From contig JAAXKQ010000019.1 in NCBI GenBank assembly GCA_025612245.1, forward strand, positions 51,697 to 115,696: 64,000 nucleotides of DNA. Reading direction: 5' to 3'. Positions 17,539 through 26,767 of the stretch are shown here, in pieces; positions within the stretch are counted from its first letter, which is position 1; each line of letters opens with the position of its first letter. A program made the translations under genes and the position numbers. This DNA comes from Ignavibacteria bacterium. Its GTDB lineage: Bacteria; Bacteroidota; Ignavibacteria; Ignavibacteriales; SURF-24. Under the pieces are notes generated by a model that did no database searches, was not told where the DNA came from, and worked only from the letters and a program-made list of their open reading frames with translations.

Positions 17539-20500
17539 ATGAAACGGTTACACGTGTTTGCCATGCTTATAATGGCATGTTTCTGGGTTCTTTCCGGGTA
17601 TGTCCAGGCACAGGAAGCTGTGGGGACCGGCAGTATTGGTGATCATGTTTGGTATGACGCAAATCATGATGGAATACAGGATCCCGCAGAGACTACCGGA
17701 ATTGAAGGGGTCAGCGTAACACTTTATTCAAGCAGTAATCCTACTGTCGCCGTAAAGGAAACTGCTACGGATGCTCAGGGACGTTATGAGTTTCAGGGAC
17801 TTGCTGATGGTACTTACAAGGTAAAATTCGCAAAAGAAGGCTACTCATACAGCAATCCTTCAGCTCAGGAATCTGAAACCGATACATACGGAATGAGCAA
17901 TGATGTTTCCCTTATGGGCGGTCGTCAGGAAAGGGGCGTAAACGGCGGTTTCTACAGAACGCGCTATATTCACTCTGTGATTGGCAACCTGGTATGGAAT
18001 GACCTTAATAAAAACGGCGTTCAGGATCTGGGCGAACCCGGGCTCCCGGATATTAAGGTAAAACTCTACAGGCTGAAGATGATCTATAGAACAGCAGACA
18101 TTCAGAACCTTGAGGATTACGACAGATGCTTCGATTTTGTGGCTGCAACAAGAACTGACGTCAACGGAAATTATGCTTTTGGCGGACTCTGCCCGGGCGT
18201 TTACTTCGTTGCCATAGAAGTTCCGGATGGATGGGCTGTAAGTCCAATGTTCCAGGGAACAAGCGATGAGAAAGACTCAGACATACTTCCGCGCATACAG
18301 CATTCAGGATGGATCAGCATGCCTGAAGGCAGAGAAGGCCTCAGCGTTGACGCGGGTCTCTTCCAGATCCAGGCTTGTGACCTTGTAACCATAGGTGACA
18401 TGGTATTCTTTGACACAAATCACAACGGCATAATGGATTGCGACGAGAAGGGAATTGGCGGTGTGGTTATAAAACTCTACGATTGCACCGTTATTCCTCT
18501 GGATGGCGCAGATTTTACAAGTCTGAACAGAAGGCATTGCTGCGGCTATAAGGTTGCTGAAACCGTTACCGACCTTACGGGCCACTATGAATTCGACGGA
18601 CAGCTTCCCGGTGAATACTGTGTGGAAGTTTGCCTGCCTGATGGTTTCAGGCTCGTTCCAAGGCCGAATTGTCCGGACGTCTGCAACCCGGTTCCCGAAA
18701 CTAACATGACCGGCTGCATGATGTTCAATGCTTGCACGAAGAATATGGATATAGACTTTGCTATCTGCAGCGATAATAAACTTGCAACAGTAGGAGACCT
18801 TGTATGGAAAGATTCGTACTATGATGGTATACAGGAGAAAAATGAAGCCGTAATGAAAGGTTTGACGGTAAAAATCTCCACCTGTGATGGAATGACAATT
18901 GGCCAGACTGTTACCGACGCCAACGGAAAGTACTCATTTGCAAACCTCATGCCATATACGTGGGCACATTACGTGATTTCTGTTGCTGCTCCGGCTGGCT
19001 ATGAGGGAACTTATTACGGAGAAGATGGCGGTGCTAACAATTCCGATCTGGTTTATCAGGCTTTGTATACAAACTGCCTGACACTTGCATCCGGTACAAA
19101 TAATGACATCGATTTAGGACTTCATTATAATTCAGCCCTTGTTGCCAGCATAGGCAACTTCGTATGGAGAGATGACGATGCCGATGGTATTCAGGATCCA
19201 CGCGAGCCCGGAATTGCCGGCATTACGTTAAAACTCTATGAATGCTCCTGCACCTGCAAGTGCCCGACACTTATTGGCGATATTAGGAATGAAGTTGAAG
19301 AATTCTACTGCCAGGATTGGGAATGCGGCAGCACTTTAGTTGCCACAACTACCACGGATGCTGACGGTCATTATTCATTTAGTGACATTGTTCCTCCTGC
19401 TGAAGGCAAAAGGTACTGTGTACAGATTGTAGTTCCTTCAAACTACGTACTGAGCCCTTACCACAGGGGATGCTATGATGAAAACTCCGACTTCTATCCC
19501 GATACTAAGAGCACAAGGTGCCTGTGGCTTGAACCGGGTTACCAGCTTGATTTCATCGATGCAGGTTTGATACCGAGTATTCCTAATCCCGGTATGGTTG
19601 GCGACTTCGTATGGAATGATGCTAACCAGAATGGCATACAGGATAATGGCGAAAAGGGAATCTGCGGCGTGACGGTTGAACTGCATGCCTGCGACGGCGG
19701 CGCTACTGTTGCCACGACAAGAACTGATGAAAACGGCAGATACCTATTCTCAAATGTTCCGACAAATACAACTTATTATGTGAAGTTCGTTCTGCCTGCC
19801 CAGTATGAATTCACTACTCAGAACAGTGGCAATGACGACGGGCTCGATTCAGATCCTTGCCCTGAAAAGGGTATAACTTCCAACTTCACACTTGCTTCAG
19901 GACAGGCTACAATGCTGATAGATGCCGGTATGTATCTTGCTTCTTGCAGCGTAAGCAACTATGTATGGAACGATGTTAATAAGGATGGTATAAAGGATGC
20001 AAATGAAGCCGGTATTGCGGGCGTAACTGTTGAACTCTTTAACTGCTCAAGCAACTCATCGGTTGCAAGTGTTAAGACAGACAATAACGGTCTTTACACA
20101 TTCAATAACATTCTTGTTGACAGTTATTACCTGAAAGTTTCAGTACCTGCCGGTTATGTATTAGGCCAGTCCGCAATGGGTAGTGATGATGGCGTTAAAG
20201 CCGACTTTACGCTCGAAGGACAGAGCACTTGCTTTGAAGTAACCAAGGGTGCTGCTTCTACTGGTAAACCTATTGCTCTTATTGAGTCAACAAGTGGCGT
20301 GGATGGAATGGGCGGTACTCCGACTACATTTGCTTTGAGTCAGAACTACCCGAACCCGTTCAACCCGACCACGACAATCAAATTCGCTATTGCTGCTCCT
20401 GGAATGTACACTGTAAAGGTTTACAACTTACTGGGCCAGGAAGTTGCAACATTGTTCAACGGTGAAATGAATGTTGGTTACCACAGCGTAGTATTTGACG

Positions 20501-20586
20501 CCAGCAAGCTGACCTCCGGCATGTACATCTACAGGCTGACCGGTAACAATGTTATGATTACAAAGAAGATGATGCTTAACAAGTAA
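17539..20586 (+). CDS. Large secreted protein with seven SdrD_B repeats and a T9SS tail
   Basis: 1015 residues. A signal peptide (MKRLHVFAML, cleavage near VQAQ) leads to seven SdrD_B/Cna-B-like beta repeats beginning near residues 32, 147, 283, 417, 537, 686 and 804. Each starts with a G-(D/N)-x-V-(W/F)-x-D-x-x-x-(D/N)-G-I-x-(D/E) calcium-type loop followed by a V-x-L strand and a YxF strand. The T9SS sorting domain begins near 930 (NYPNPFNPTT, NLLGQEVATLF). Repeats 3 to 7 are unusually rich in cysteine. A strong TTTTAGGAGG ribosome site precedes the ATG. Likely a stalk-like surface adhesin or structural protein; it is followed by its own terminator and then a related gene. Confidence 0.9.
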   Translation: MKRLHVFAMLIMACFWVLSGYVQAQEAVGTGSIGDHVWYDANHDGIQDPAETTGIEGVSVTLYSSSNPTVAVKETATDAQGRYEFQGLADGTYKVKFAKEGYSYSNPSAQESETDTYGMSNDVSLMGGRQERGVNGGFYRTRYIHSVIGNLVWNDLNKNGVQDLGEPGLPDIKVKLYRLKMIYRTADIQNLEDYDRCFDFVAATRTDVNGNYAFGGLCPGVYFVAIEVPDGWAVSPMFQGTSDEKDSDILPRIQHSGWISMPEGREGLSVDAGLFQIQACDLVTIGDMVFFDTNHNGIMDCDEKGIGGVVIKLYDCTVIPLDGADFTSLNRRHCCGYKVAETVTDLTGHYEFDGQLPGEYCVEVCLPDGFRLVPRPNCPDVCNPVPETNMTGCMMFNACTKNMDIDFAICSDNKLATVGDLVWKDSYYDGIQEKNEAVMKGLTVKISTCDGMTIGQTVTDANGKYSFANLMPYTWAHYVISVAAPAGYEGTYYGEDGGANNSDLVYQALYTNCLTLASGTNNDIDLGLHYNSALVASIGNFVWRDDDADGIQDPREPGIAGITLKLYECSCTCKCPTLIGDIRNEVEEFYCQDWECGSTLVATTTTDADGHYSFSDIVPPAEGKRYCVQIVVPSNYVLSPYHRGCYDENSDFYPDTKSTRCLWLEPGYQLDFIDAGLIPSIPNPGMVGDFVWNDANQNGIQDNGEKGICGVTVELHACDGGATVATTRTDENGRYLFSNVPTNTTYYVKFVLPAQYEFTTQNSGNDDGLDSDPCPEKGITSNFTLASGQATMLIDAGMYLASCSVSNYVWNDVNKDGIKDANEAGIAGVTVELFNCSSNSSVASVKTDNNGLYTFNNILVDSYYLKVSVPAGYVLGQSAMGSDDGVKADFTLEGQSTCFEVTKGAASTGKPIALIESTSGVDGMGGTPTTFALSQNYPNPFNPTTTIKFAIAAPGMYTVKVYNLLGQEVATLFNGEMNVGYHSVVFDASKLTSGMYIYRLTGNNVMITKKMMLNK

Positions 20587-20642
20587 TTCGTGGAATGCTC
20601 CATGGATCTCTGCTTGGCAGAGCAGAATCTTAGGGATTCTTT

Positions 20643-20675
20643 AAGGGCTGCCCGGATAAGGCAGCCCTTTATTTT
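20643..20675 (+). terminator. Terminator of the first SdrD_B gene
   Basis: A perfect 10-bp stem (20643-20652 with 20660-20669), 7-nt loop and a TTATTTT tail, 57 bp past the stop. It separates the two SdrD_B genes into different transcripts. Confidence 0.85.
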
Positions 20676-20786
20676 GACAGTCAATTCGATGGTTTGGATC
20701 AAAAGACAATCCGGCTCCTACGTGAGATTTAATTCATTTTCAAGAGATACGAAAAATAATCTGATATACTATTGGGAGCTTTAGAA

Positions 20787-23540
20787 ATGATAAAAAGATA
20801 CTTTGTGATATCATTTATCCTGCTCTTTGTCTCTTTTTATGGCAGTGTGACGGCCCAGATGAATTGTGACCTCAGCGGCTTTAAGACTTTCACAAAAGGC
20901 GGATGGGGCAGTCCTGCCAGCGGAAACAACCCCGGCAGAATTCGCGATAGTCTGTTTAATCAGCTTTTCCCGCAGGGGCTCACAACAGGAGGGGCAAAAA
21001 CAATTAAAATTACTTCTTCGCAGATGGTGGAAAATTACCTGCGCAGTTCGGGCGGGACTCCCTATAAACTGCTTTACAGCTATGTCAACCCGGAAGAGAC
21101 CGAGTCGGGGAATTTCGGCCTCCAGATGGTGGCTTTGACACTCAATGTGGCCTTTGACGCCACGCTGCCCAAGGCCCTCTTGCTCTCCGAGCTCGTTATT
21201 AAAGAAGGCAAATTTGCCGGAATGAGCGTTGCAGAATTCATTACGCTGGCAAATGCAGCCCTTGGCGGGGCAGATATATCTTCAGCATTTTACACTTATT
21301 CGGATTTGAACGACGCGGCTGCACGGATAAACGAGAATTTCGACAACGGAACGGTTAATAAAGGATTTCTGACCTGCCCGGACGATCACACGCCTCAGAA
21401 GGCTTCTATTGGCGACAGGGTATGGAATGACAGGAACAACAACGGTATTCAGGATTTGGGTGAACCGGGAATCCCTGGCGTTACGGTTCAACTCTTTAAG
21501 TGTACGGGGGACGTCTTTCTGGCAGACACAACTACAGACTCACTTGGCTTTTACCATTTTAACGATCTTGCTCCGGGAGACTATTATGTGAAATTTATTC
21601 TGCCTGCAGGATATTCCTTCAGCCCCCTGAAAGCAGGAGATGACATCACGATGGATTCCGATGCAAAACCTGCCCTGGGCGGCAGAACAGACTGCTATAC
21701 TCTTTCTGCCGGGGAAAATGAGACCTCCGCCGATGCGGGGATGTTTAAGCCCTTACCCCATACGGCAAATATTGGAGATTATGTGTGGGTTGACGTGAAT
21801 AATAACGGAATTCAGGATGACGGGCATACGGGAGTCAGGGGTGTAAAAGTGGAACTCTATAACTGCAACTCTACATTTATAGACTCGACCAGAACGGACT
21901 CTCTTGGGCTCTATTTCTTTACAAATGTTCCTGCCGGGAGCTACTATGTAAAGATTATTATACCGGAGGGCTATACTATCGGTAAGAAAAACCAGGATTC
22001 ACTGGACTTTGCCGATTCCGATTTTAACCTAAATGGGCAGACCGACTGCTTTGCCTTTGCAGGCACTAAGGACGACTATACTATTGATGCGGCACTTATT
22101 ACGCCTCAGGGAACTGATCTTGAAGTAGTCAAGACTGCGAGCAAGAAGCATGTGCAGTGTGAGGAAGTCTTCAGCTACCTGGTCATTCTTAGCAATAAAG
22201 GTCCCCTAAAGGCGACAAATATAGCCGTAAGTGATCTGCTGCCGAAAGGCGCCGATTTTGTAAGTGCAAGTCCGTCTCAGGGCACCTATAATTCAGTAAC
22301 AGGGGAGTGGACAATACCGGAGCTGAATTCAGGGAAAAGTGCTTTACTTAGCATCAGCGTCAGGGCAAACTGTGATGAACTCAGTTCCAATTTAATTAAC
22401 CTTGGGGCTGCAAATGGTTTTAATGTGTTTGTACTTGAAAACATGACGCAGCCTTCGGCAGACGCACAGGGAAAGGTTGCCGTCGGCGGCGATGCAACGC
22501 TTTCCAATTATTCTGTCGGAGACATGCTTCCGCCAAACAGCGGGGATGTTCTTATTGTTGGCGGAAATCTTACATACACCAGCGGTAGGGTTTATAATGG
22601 AAATGTCGTCTATGGCGGAACAACGAATCTTCCGCAAAACGGCGTCTCAATTACAGACGGAACCCTGAGACACGGTAACCCGATAGACTTTTCCATGGCC
22701 AAGGCATACCTGCAGAATTTGTCCGTTGTGCTTTCAGGCTACCTCGCAAACGGAATTACGAGCCTTCAATGGGGAGCCCTCACACTGAGTGGAACAGATC
22801 CCGTCTTAAATATATTTAACGTTTCGGGAGGCAGTCTCTCCGGCATAAACAGCTTCTCGTTAAATGTCCCGGCCGGGTCTTATGCCCTGGTTAACATAAG
22901 CGGGCAGAATGTGAGCTGGATGGGAGGCCTGAGCCTTAGCGGAGTTACAGCAAGCAATGTGATATACAACTTCTTCCAGGCGCAAAACCTGCGCATTTTC
23001 GGGGTCGATTTAAGAGGTACTGTTCTTGCCCCTCTGGCAGCAGTAAGCTTCCAGTCGGGAATTATTACCGGACAGCTTATAGCAAAATCCGTTGCAGGTC
23101 CGGGACAGTTTAATAATTGTCCCTGGGATGGCAACATACCAGGCACAAAAAGCTTTACCAATACCGCCTCGCTTTCAAGGAGCGTACCTGTAGACCTTAA
23201 TGCCGGAAATAATTCTTCAAGTGTAACCGTTTATATTGGCATTCCGGATGGAGTAACAGAAAAGGATGCTCTGCCATCTGATTTCTCGCTGATGCAGAAC
23301 TATCCGAACCCGTTCAATCCTTCAACAGCAATAAGGTTTACTGTACCCTTAGCCGGGCGGTATACTATTAAGGTATTCAGCATGCTTGGACAGGAGGTTG
23401 CAACACTCTTAAACCGCGAACTTCAGGCTGGGTACCACGAGGTCGCTTTCGATGCATCGGGGTTAACTTCAGGCGTCTACATTTACAGGCTGAGCGGCAG
23501 AAACGGCACATTAATTAAAAAGATGGTGCTTACAAAGTGA
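20787..23540 (+). CDS. Surface protein: two SdrD_B repeats, DUF11 domain, choice-of-anchor-A domain, T9SS tail
   Basis: Numbering from the ATG at 20787 (917 residues); a TTG at 20772 is open but the ATG has GGGAG upstream. Order: signal peptide, a unique N-terminal domain of about 170 residues (begins CDLSGFKTFTKGGWG), SdrD_B repeats near 208 and 331, a DUF11 domain from about 445 (TDLEVVKTAS, LPKGADFVSASPS), a choice-of-anchor-A domain from about 536 (LGAANGFNVFVLEN, GKVAVGGDATL, DLRGTVLAPLAAV), a short stretch with DUF11-type ending (TNTASLSRSVPVDLNAGNN), then the T9SS tail (NYPNPFNPST). The anchor-A domain appears inserted in the DUF11 domain. Probably an adhesive or matrix surface protein. 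Confidence 0.9.
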   Translation: MIKRYFVISFILLFVSFYGSVTAQMNCDLSGFKTFTKGGWGSPASGNNPGRIRDSLFNQLFPQGLTTGGAKTIKITSSQMVENYLRSSGGTPYKLLYSYVNPEETESGNFGLQMVALTLNVAFDATLPKALLLSELVIKEGKFAGMSVAEFITLANAALGGADISSAFYTYSDLNDAAARINENFDNGTVNKGFLTCPDDHTPQKASIGDRVWNDRNNNGIQDLGEPGIPGVTVQLFKCTGDVFLADTTTDSLGFYHFNDLAPGDYYVKFILPAGYSFSPLKAGDDITMDSDAKPALGGRTDCYTLSAGENETSADAGMFKPLPHTANIGDYVWVDVNNNGIQDDGHTGVRGVKVELYNCNSTFIDSTRTDSLGLYFFTNVPAGSYYVKIIIPEGYTIGKKNQDSLDFADSDFNLNGQTDCFAFAGTKDDYTIDAALITPQGTDLEVVKTASKKHVQCEEVFSYLVILSNKGPLKATNIAVSDLLPKGADFVSASPSQGTYNSVTGEWTIPELNSGKSALLSISVRANCDELSSNLINLGAANGFNVFVLENMTQPSADAQGKVAVGGDATLSNYSVGDMLPPNSGDVLIVGGNLTYTSGRVYNGNVVYGGTTNLPQNGVSITDGTLRHGNPIDFSMAKAYLQNLSVVLSGYLANGITSLQWGALTLSGTDPVLNIFNVSGGSLSGINSFSLNVPAGSYALVNISGQNVSWMGGLSLSGVTASNVIYNFFQAQNLRIFGVDLRGTVLAPLAAVSFQSGIITGQLIAKSVAGPGQFNNCPWDGNIPGTKSFTNTASLSRSVPVDLNAGNNSSSVTVYIGIPDGVTEKDALPSDFSLMQNYPNPFNPSTAIRFTVPLAGRYTIKVFSMLGQEVATLLNRELQAGYHEVAFDASGLTSGVYIYRLSGRNGTLIKKMVLTK

Positions 23541-23553
23541 CCGCTTTTACTTT

Positions 23554-23594
23554 CCCGGACCGGGTAGGGGCATTCTTTTCTCCCTGGTCCGGGG
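23554..23594 (+). terminator. Probable terminator of the second SdrD_B gene
   Basis: CCCGGACC (23554-23561) pairs with GGTCCGGG (23586-23593), with an inner AGGG/CCCT extension across a 4-nt bulge. There is no T-run after it, so termination efficiency is uncertain. Confidence 0.5.
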
Positions 23595-23692
23595 CATATA
23601 TTCTAAAAACTGCATCATTGAGCCCATGAGATAAAGCTGACCTTCTTTATTCCCCGCTTTTAATTATTCATTTTTAGTCGTAATTTCCTTAT

Positions 23693-24547
23693 ATGCGAAA
23701 ACATTCTATAATAATCGTTTTTTTCTGCCTCTTCGTAGAGCTTAATTTCCTGCCTTTTCAAGGTTTGGATACTGCATACGTTTATGCTCAGACAAACAGC
23801 CAGGATGGCAATAAGCCTCTCGGGCTCATTAAAAGTGATTTCAACACCGCAATAGATGACGGCCTGAGGCTTGCAAAGGCACCGTTTCACTTTGAGAGTA
23901 ACGACTGGCTTACGCTTGGTGCCGTTGTGGGTACGACGGCTCTTGCCTTTGCGGCTGATGAGGACGTGAGGGGCTTTATGCAGCGAAACCACACCGATTT
24001 TCTGGATAAGTACACCGTAATCGGAAGGCAGTACGGGGAGATCCTTAATGCGGGCATATTCTCCGGGGTAGTATACTTTGGAGGCCTTGCAGCCGGAAAT
24101 TCGGAAGTCCGTAAGACGGGAAGAATGCTGGTGGAAACACTGGCCTACGCGGGCCTTGTTACAACTGTGCTTAAATCGGCTTTCGGGCGCTCGCGCCCGT
24201 TTCTAAATGAGGGGGCATTCAGGTTCAGGGGGCTTCAGTTTAAGAATGAGAACATATCGCTTCCTTCGGGACACTCAACGGTTGCATTTGCAATGACAAG
24301 CGTTCTGGCCTCAAGGATTAAAAATACATACGCCTCAATCGGTTTATACAGCCTGGCTGCTTTTACGGCCTTTCAGCGCAGCTACGACGACAAACACTGG
24401 CTTTCAGACACGATTCTTGGGGCAGCAATAGGGCAATTCATTGGGCAGGCAATTGTAAATTATGACAGGAAAGAGGATTCCTCTTCCTCAATGAGGCTTC
24501 AGCCATCAATTTTACCATACGGATTTGCCGTTATAATACCGTTGTAA
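23693..24547 (+). CDS. PAP2-superfamily membrane phosphatase
   Basis: 284 residues with an N-terminal signal or membrane anchor (IIIVFFCLFVELNF). The three phosphatase motifs are complete and in order: KSAFGRSRP, PSGHS and RSYDDKHWLSD. The PAP2 family removes phosphate from lipids such as phosphatidate, undecaprenyl-diphosphate or lipid A on the outer face of the inner membrane. The spacing of more than 40 residues between the N-terminal helix and the core, with less hydrophobic central helices, resembles the periplasmic PAP2 proteins of Bacteroidota. Alone on its transcript as far as can be seen. Substrate unknown. Confidence 0.88.
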   Translation: MRKHSIIIVFFCLFVELNFLPFQGLDTAYVYAQTNSQDGNKPLGLIKSDFNTAIDDGLRLAKAPFHFESNDWLTLGAVVGTTALAFAADEDVRGFMQRNHTDFLDKYTVIGRQYGEILNAGIFSGVVYFGGLAAGNSEVRKTGRMLVETLAYAGLVTTVLKSAFGRSRPFLNEGAFRFRGLQFKNENISLPSGHSTVAFAMTSVLASRIKNTYASIGLYSLAAFTAFQRSYDDKHWLSDTILGAAIGQFIGQAIVNYDRKEDSSSSMRLQPSILPYGFAVIIPL

Positions 24548-24733
24548 AACTTGTCTACGGGGGAAAAAAGGGCTCCCCAGGCTTGCACAACGGAATAAAG
24601 GGTCCCATGTGACTTTTCTGGAGTGAAGTTTTTCATGTTGAACTGCCCACTCCGGATAAAAGAACGTCCTTATGGCTTTATCTTTACTTCTAGTTTTAGT
24701 ATACTTAAACATAGAATTTAAGTAATTTTGTTT

Positions 24734-25087
24734 ATGCCAATCTCCCGCAAGAAAATACTCAGCCTTCTGATCGCGCTGATGTACGTTACGATTCAGCAGG
24801 TGAATGCCATCAATAACGTCTATACGATGTACATTCCCTTAGGCGACAAGGCGAAAGTAGTTCTGAATAAACGTGCCGGGGATTCCACGCCCAAAATCCG
24901 CTGGGCCGTTCACTCACATATCGTCCAGAATAACGTAAAGTATTCCAGTCTCTCGGCACACGTAATATCATCCTTTTTCCCCGAAGAGATCAGCGAATAT
25001 ACTTTAGTTAACTGCGACGGCTACAGATTCTTCCACAATTCGGCAGAACGCATTCTGCTCAAGGGCCGGGCCCCTCCTGTCTCCTGA
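24734..25087 (+). CDS. Hypothetical exported protein, about 117 residues
   Basis: Not recognised. The start at ATG 24734 gives a standard signal peptide (MPISRKKILSLLIALMYVTIQQVNA); the frame also opens from a TTG two codons earlier. The remaining 90 residues are mixed beta-like with no metal or catalytic motif. The signal peptide and coding-like composition argue it is real. No conserved neighbour helps assign a function. Confidence 0.6.
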   Translation: MPISRKKILSLLIALMYVTIQQVNAINNVYTMYIPLGDKAKVVLNKRAGDSTPKIRWAVHSHIVQNNVKYSSLSAHVISSFFPEEISEYTLVNCDGYRFFHNSAERILLKGRAPPVS

Positions 25088-25104
25088 ATTTTTTTGCATT
25101 TTTT

Positions 25105-25229
25105 GCATGAGAATCTCATGCTCGATTAACCCATTAAAACGGGATAAGTGCGTTTTCTGCAGATCATCCGCATGCATGGCACTACTAATGCCAGGTAGTG
25201 TAATGTATTGCCATGCACACGGCATGCAT
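25105..25229. other. Cluster of palindromes and a nested hairpin of unknown function
   Basis: 25105-25121 is a perfect 17-bp palindrome around a central A (arms GCATGAGA and TCTCATGC). At 25173-25217 a hairpin has outer arms TGCATGGCA/TGCCATGCA and an inner stem CACTAC/GTAGTG (25180-25185 with 25195-25200). GCATGCAT occurs at both ends of this block (about 25170-25177 and 25222-25229). It lies in the leader of the following small gene and could be an operator set or a structured RNA. Confidence 0.5.
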
Positions 25230-25327
25230 TTGGCAAACAGGGCATTTTAAGATAGCTTTTATGCCACACACACACAATGCGCTTTCCCTTTTTGTATTGC
25301 AACAAAAAATTTTAGGAGAAATTAAAG

Positions 25328-25549
25328 ATGAAATCTGCAAAGCTTACGGCTGAAAAGCCGGCAGAAATAAAACTTGAAAGGGAAAAGACTTCAACTTCAA
25401 AACGCGAAGTAAAGCCTGGGAGTACAGAAACTTCAAAACAGGAAGAAGCAGGCGAAAAAAGAAAGCTCCCATGGGAACTTATTTTTCTATTTATCGTTAT
25501 GGGATTAACAATGGTAATAATTGCGCTTAAAGCATTTTCCATAATATAG
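25328..25549 (+). CDS. Small tail-anchored membrane protein, 73 residues
   Basis: Not recognised. Residues 1-46 are highly charged, rich in K, E, S and T and probably disordered; residues 50-70 form a single transmembrane helix (LIFLFIVMGLTMVIIALKAF) at the very C terminus. A strong TTTTAGGAGA ribosome site with good spacing and a strong terminator 50 bp after the stop show it is a real, probably well-expressed gene. The topology predicts the charged part in the cytoplasm. Confidence 0.78.
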   Translation: MKSAKLTAEKPAEIKLEREKTSTSKREVKPGSTETSKQEEAGEKRKLPWELIFLFIVMGLTMVIIALKAFSII

Positions 25550-25598
25550 TTAAGCCTTTCAAAAAGGCGTGCGGACATTCCCCCATGTCCCCGCCAAC

Positions 25599-25641
25599 AG
25601 CAGCCCCCGCATCCGCTAATGGATGCGGGGGGCTGCTTTTA
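25599..25641 (+). terminator. Terminator of the small membrane protein gene
   Basis: A 16-bp GC-rich stem with one bulged G (25599-25614 with 25621-25637), 6-nt loop and a CTTTTAT tail. Confidence 0.88.
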
Positions 25642-25922
25642 TAGTACCTGGCGAAGAAGAAATAGTTTGAAGTACTCGTTTATTTTGGTATATTAAAGGT
25701 GAAGTCTGACTTTTCAGGCTTCCACTGGCTTTCTTACTTTGAGTTCCCGATAATTAGATAATCAGCATTTGTGCTCTTTTCTTTATCTTGCCTCATTTTA
25801 TCTGATTAGCTGCCAGTGCAGGGAAGACAAATATTTCTCTCAAGAAAACTATCAACTAATATTATCTGTCCCCGGTTCGTATAATTTAATTTTTTCCAAT
25901 CTAATTTTTAGGAGTGATGAGG
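25642..25922 (+). other. Long leader of the RNA-binding protein gene
   Basis: 281 bp (about 370 bp counted from the previous stop) with no gene. AT-rich near its 3' end, closing with ATTTTTAGGAG, the ribosome site of the RRM gene. No known riboswitch or thermosensor fold was recognised. Confidence 0.4.
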
Positions 25923-26249
25923 ATGAATATCTTTGTAGGTAATCTTTCAAAGGATGTGACAGACCGCGACCTCGAGCAGGCTTTCGGCGAGTATGGTCAC
26001 GTTAAGAGCGTAAAAATAATAAGGGATATGTTCTCAGGTGAATCGAAGGGATTTGGTTTCGTTGAAATGTCTGACACTGCAAGTGCACAGAAGGCAATGA
26101 ACGAGCTGAATACACGCGACATTAAAGGGAAAAAAATTGCGGTCAATGAAGCCCGCCCGAAAACTGATGACAGAAGAGGCGGTGGAGGTCAAAGAGGCGG
26201 CGGTAACAGGAGATCCGGCGGAGGCGGTTTCGGCAACAGGCGCTATTAA
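25923..26249 (+). CDS. Single-RRM, glycine-rich RNA-binding protein
   Basis: 108 residues. One RNA recognition motif with RNP2 (IFVGNL, residues 2-7) and RNP1 (KGFGFVEM) is followed by a short Gly/Arg-rich tail (RRGGGGQRGG, GGGGFGNRRY). Proteins of this design in cyanobacteria and Bacteroidota bind RNA and are often induced by cold; an RNA-chaperone role is likely. The frame is open from a GTG at 25914, but the ATG at 25923 lies 8 bases after AGGAG and places RNP2 at the usual position. It is monocistronic and converges on a DUF2795 gene. Confidence 0.92.
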   Translation: MNIFVGNLSKDVTDRDLEQAFGEYGHVKSVKIIRDMFSGESKGFGFVEMSDTASAQKAMNELNTRDIKGKKIAVNEARPKTDDRRGGGGQRGGGNRRSGGGGFGNRRY

Positions 26250-26260
26250 AATTATTCTCC

Positions 26261-26296
26261 TGAAGAGATGGCATCCTGCAAGATACCATCTCTTCA
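26261..26296. terminator. Hairpin between convergent RRM and DUF2795 genes
   Basis: A perfect 11-bp inverted repeat (26261-26271 and 26286-26296) with a 14-nt loop; it sits between two converging stops (26249 and 26322). There is no clear T-run on the plus strand. Confidence 0.6.
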
Positions 26297-26321
26297 AAAT
26301 ACTCTGCTTTTATTCGGCATT

Positions 26322-26534
26322 TTATTCCACGTGGCCTACTTCCTTCATTACATCGGCAGGTGAATTATAATTCTTATCAGGTATCTGCTGAAGTATGTTC
26401 AATACATCCTCCGTATCAGGTCCTTCACCGCGCTTTGCAAAAGACAAAAGTTTACTCTTGCTGGCAGGAAAATCCAGACCTTTAAGATGTTTCATTATGT
26501 TTGCGGGGCCATGCCCTCCAACTCCTCTGGCCAT
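26322..26534 (-). CDS. DUF2795 domain protein, 70 residues
   Basis: The C-terminal half (VLNILQQIPDKNYNSPADVMKEVG) matches the DUF2795 pattern, a short helical domain of unknown function common in stress-associated small proteins; the N terminus starts MARGVGGHGPANI. A GGAGG ribosome site lies 7 bases before the ATG, which makes this short gene credible. Alone on the minus strand, facing the RRM gene and divergent from a response regulator. Confidence 0.8.
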   Translation of the reverse strand: MARGVGGHGPANIMKHLKGLDFPASKSKLLSFAKRGEGPDTEDVLNILQQIPDKNYNSPADVMKEVGHVE

Positions 26535-26767
26535 AATAGTACCTCCTTTTTAATTATGTTTAATTAACATAAAAAATAATCATCCGGGCATTCAATGTAA
26601 TATTAATTGCACGCTTTGGCCCTTTGCCTTTAGCCAAAGATTTCAGTGTTTTTCGCCTCTTCAGATGAAATGTTTGCATTTATTTGTTCTTTTTGCTAAA
26701 ATTATAAAACTTAAAAACAGAAGTAAAATAGATATGCACTCCTGTTAAATTAAATTTGATAAAATAG

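Noticed and set aside
20590..20784. 64-residue frame after the first SdrD_B gene
   Set aside because: It contains the terminator hairpin at 20643-20675.
17539..23540. DNA repeat array or CRISPR in the SdrD_B genes
   Set aside because: The repetition is at protein level (SdrD_B domains); nucleotide copies are diverged and of unequal length.
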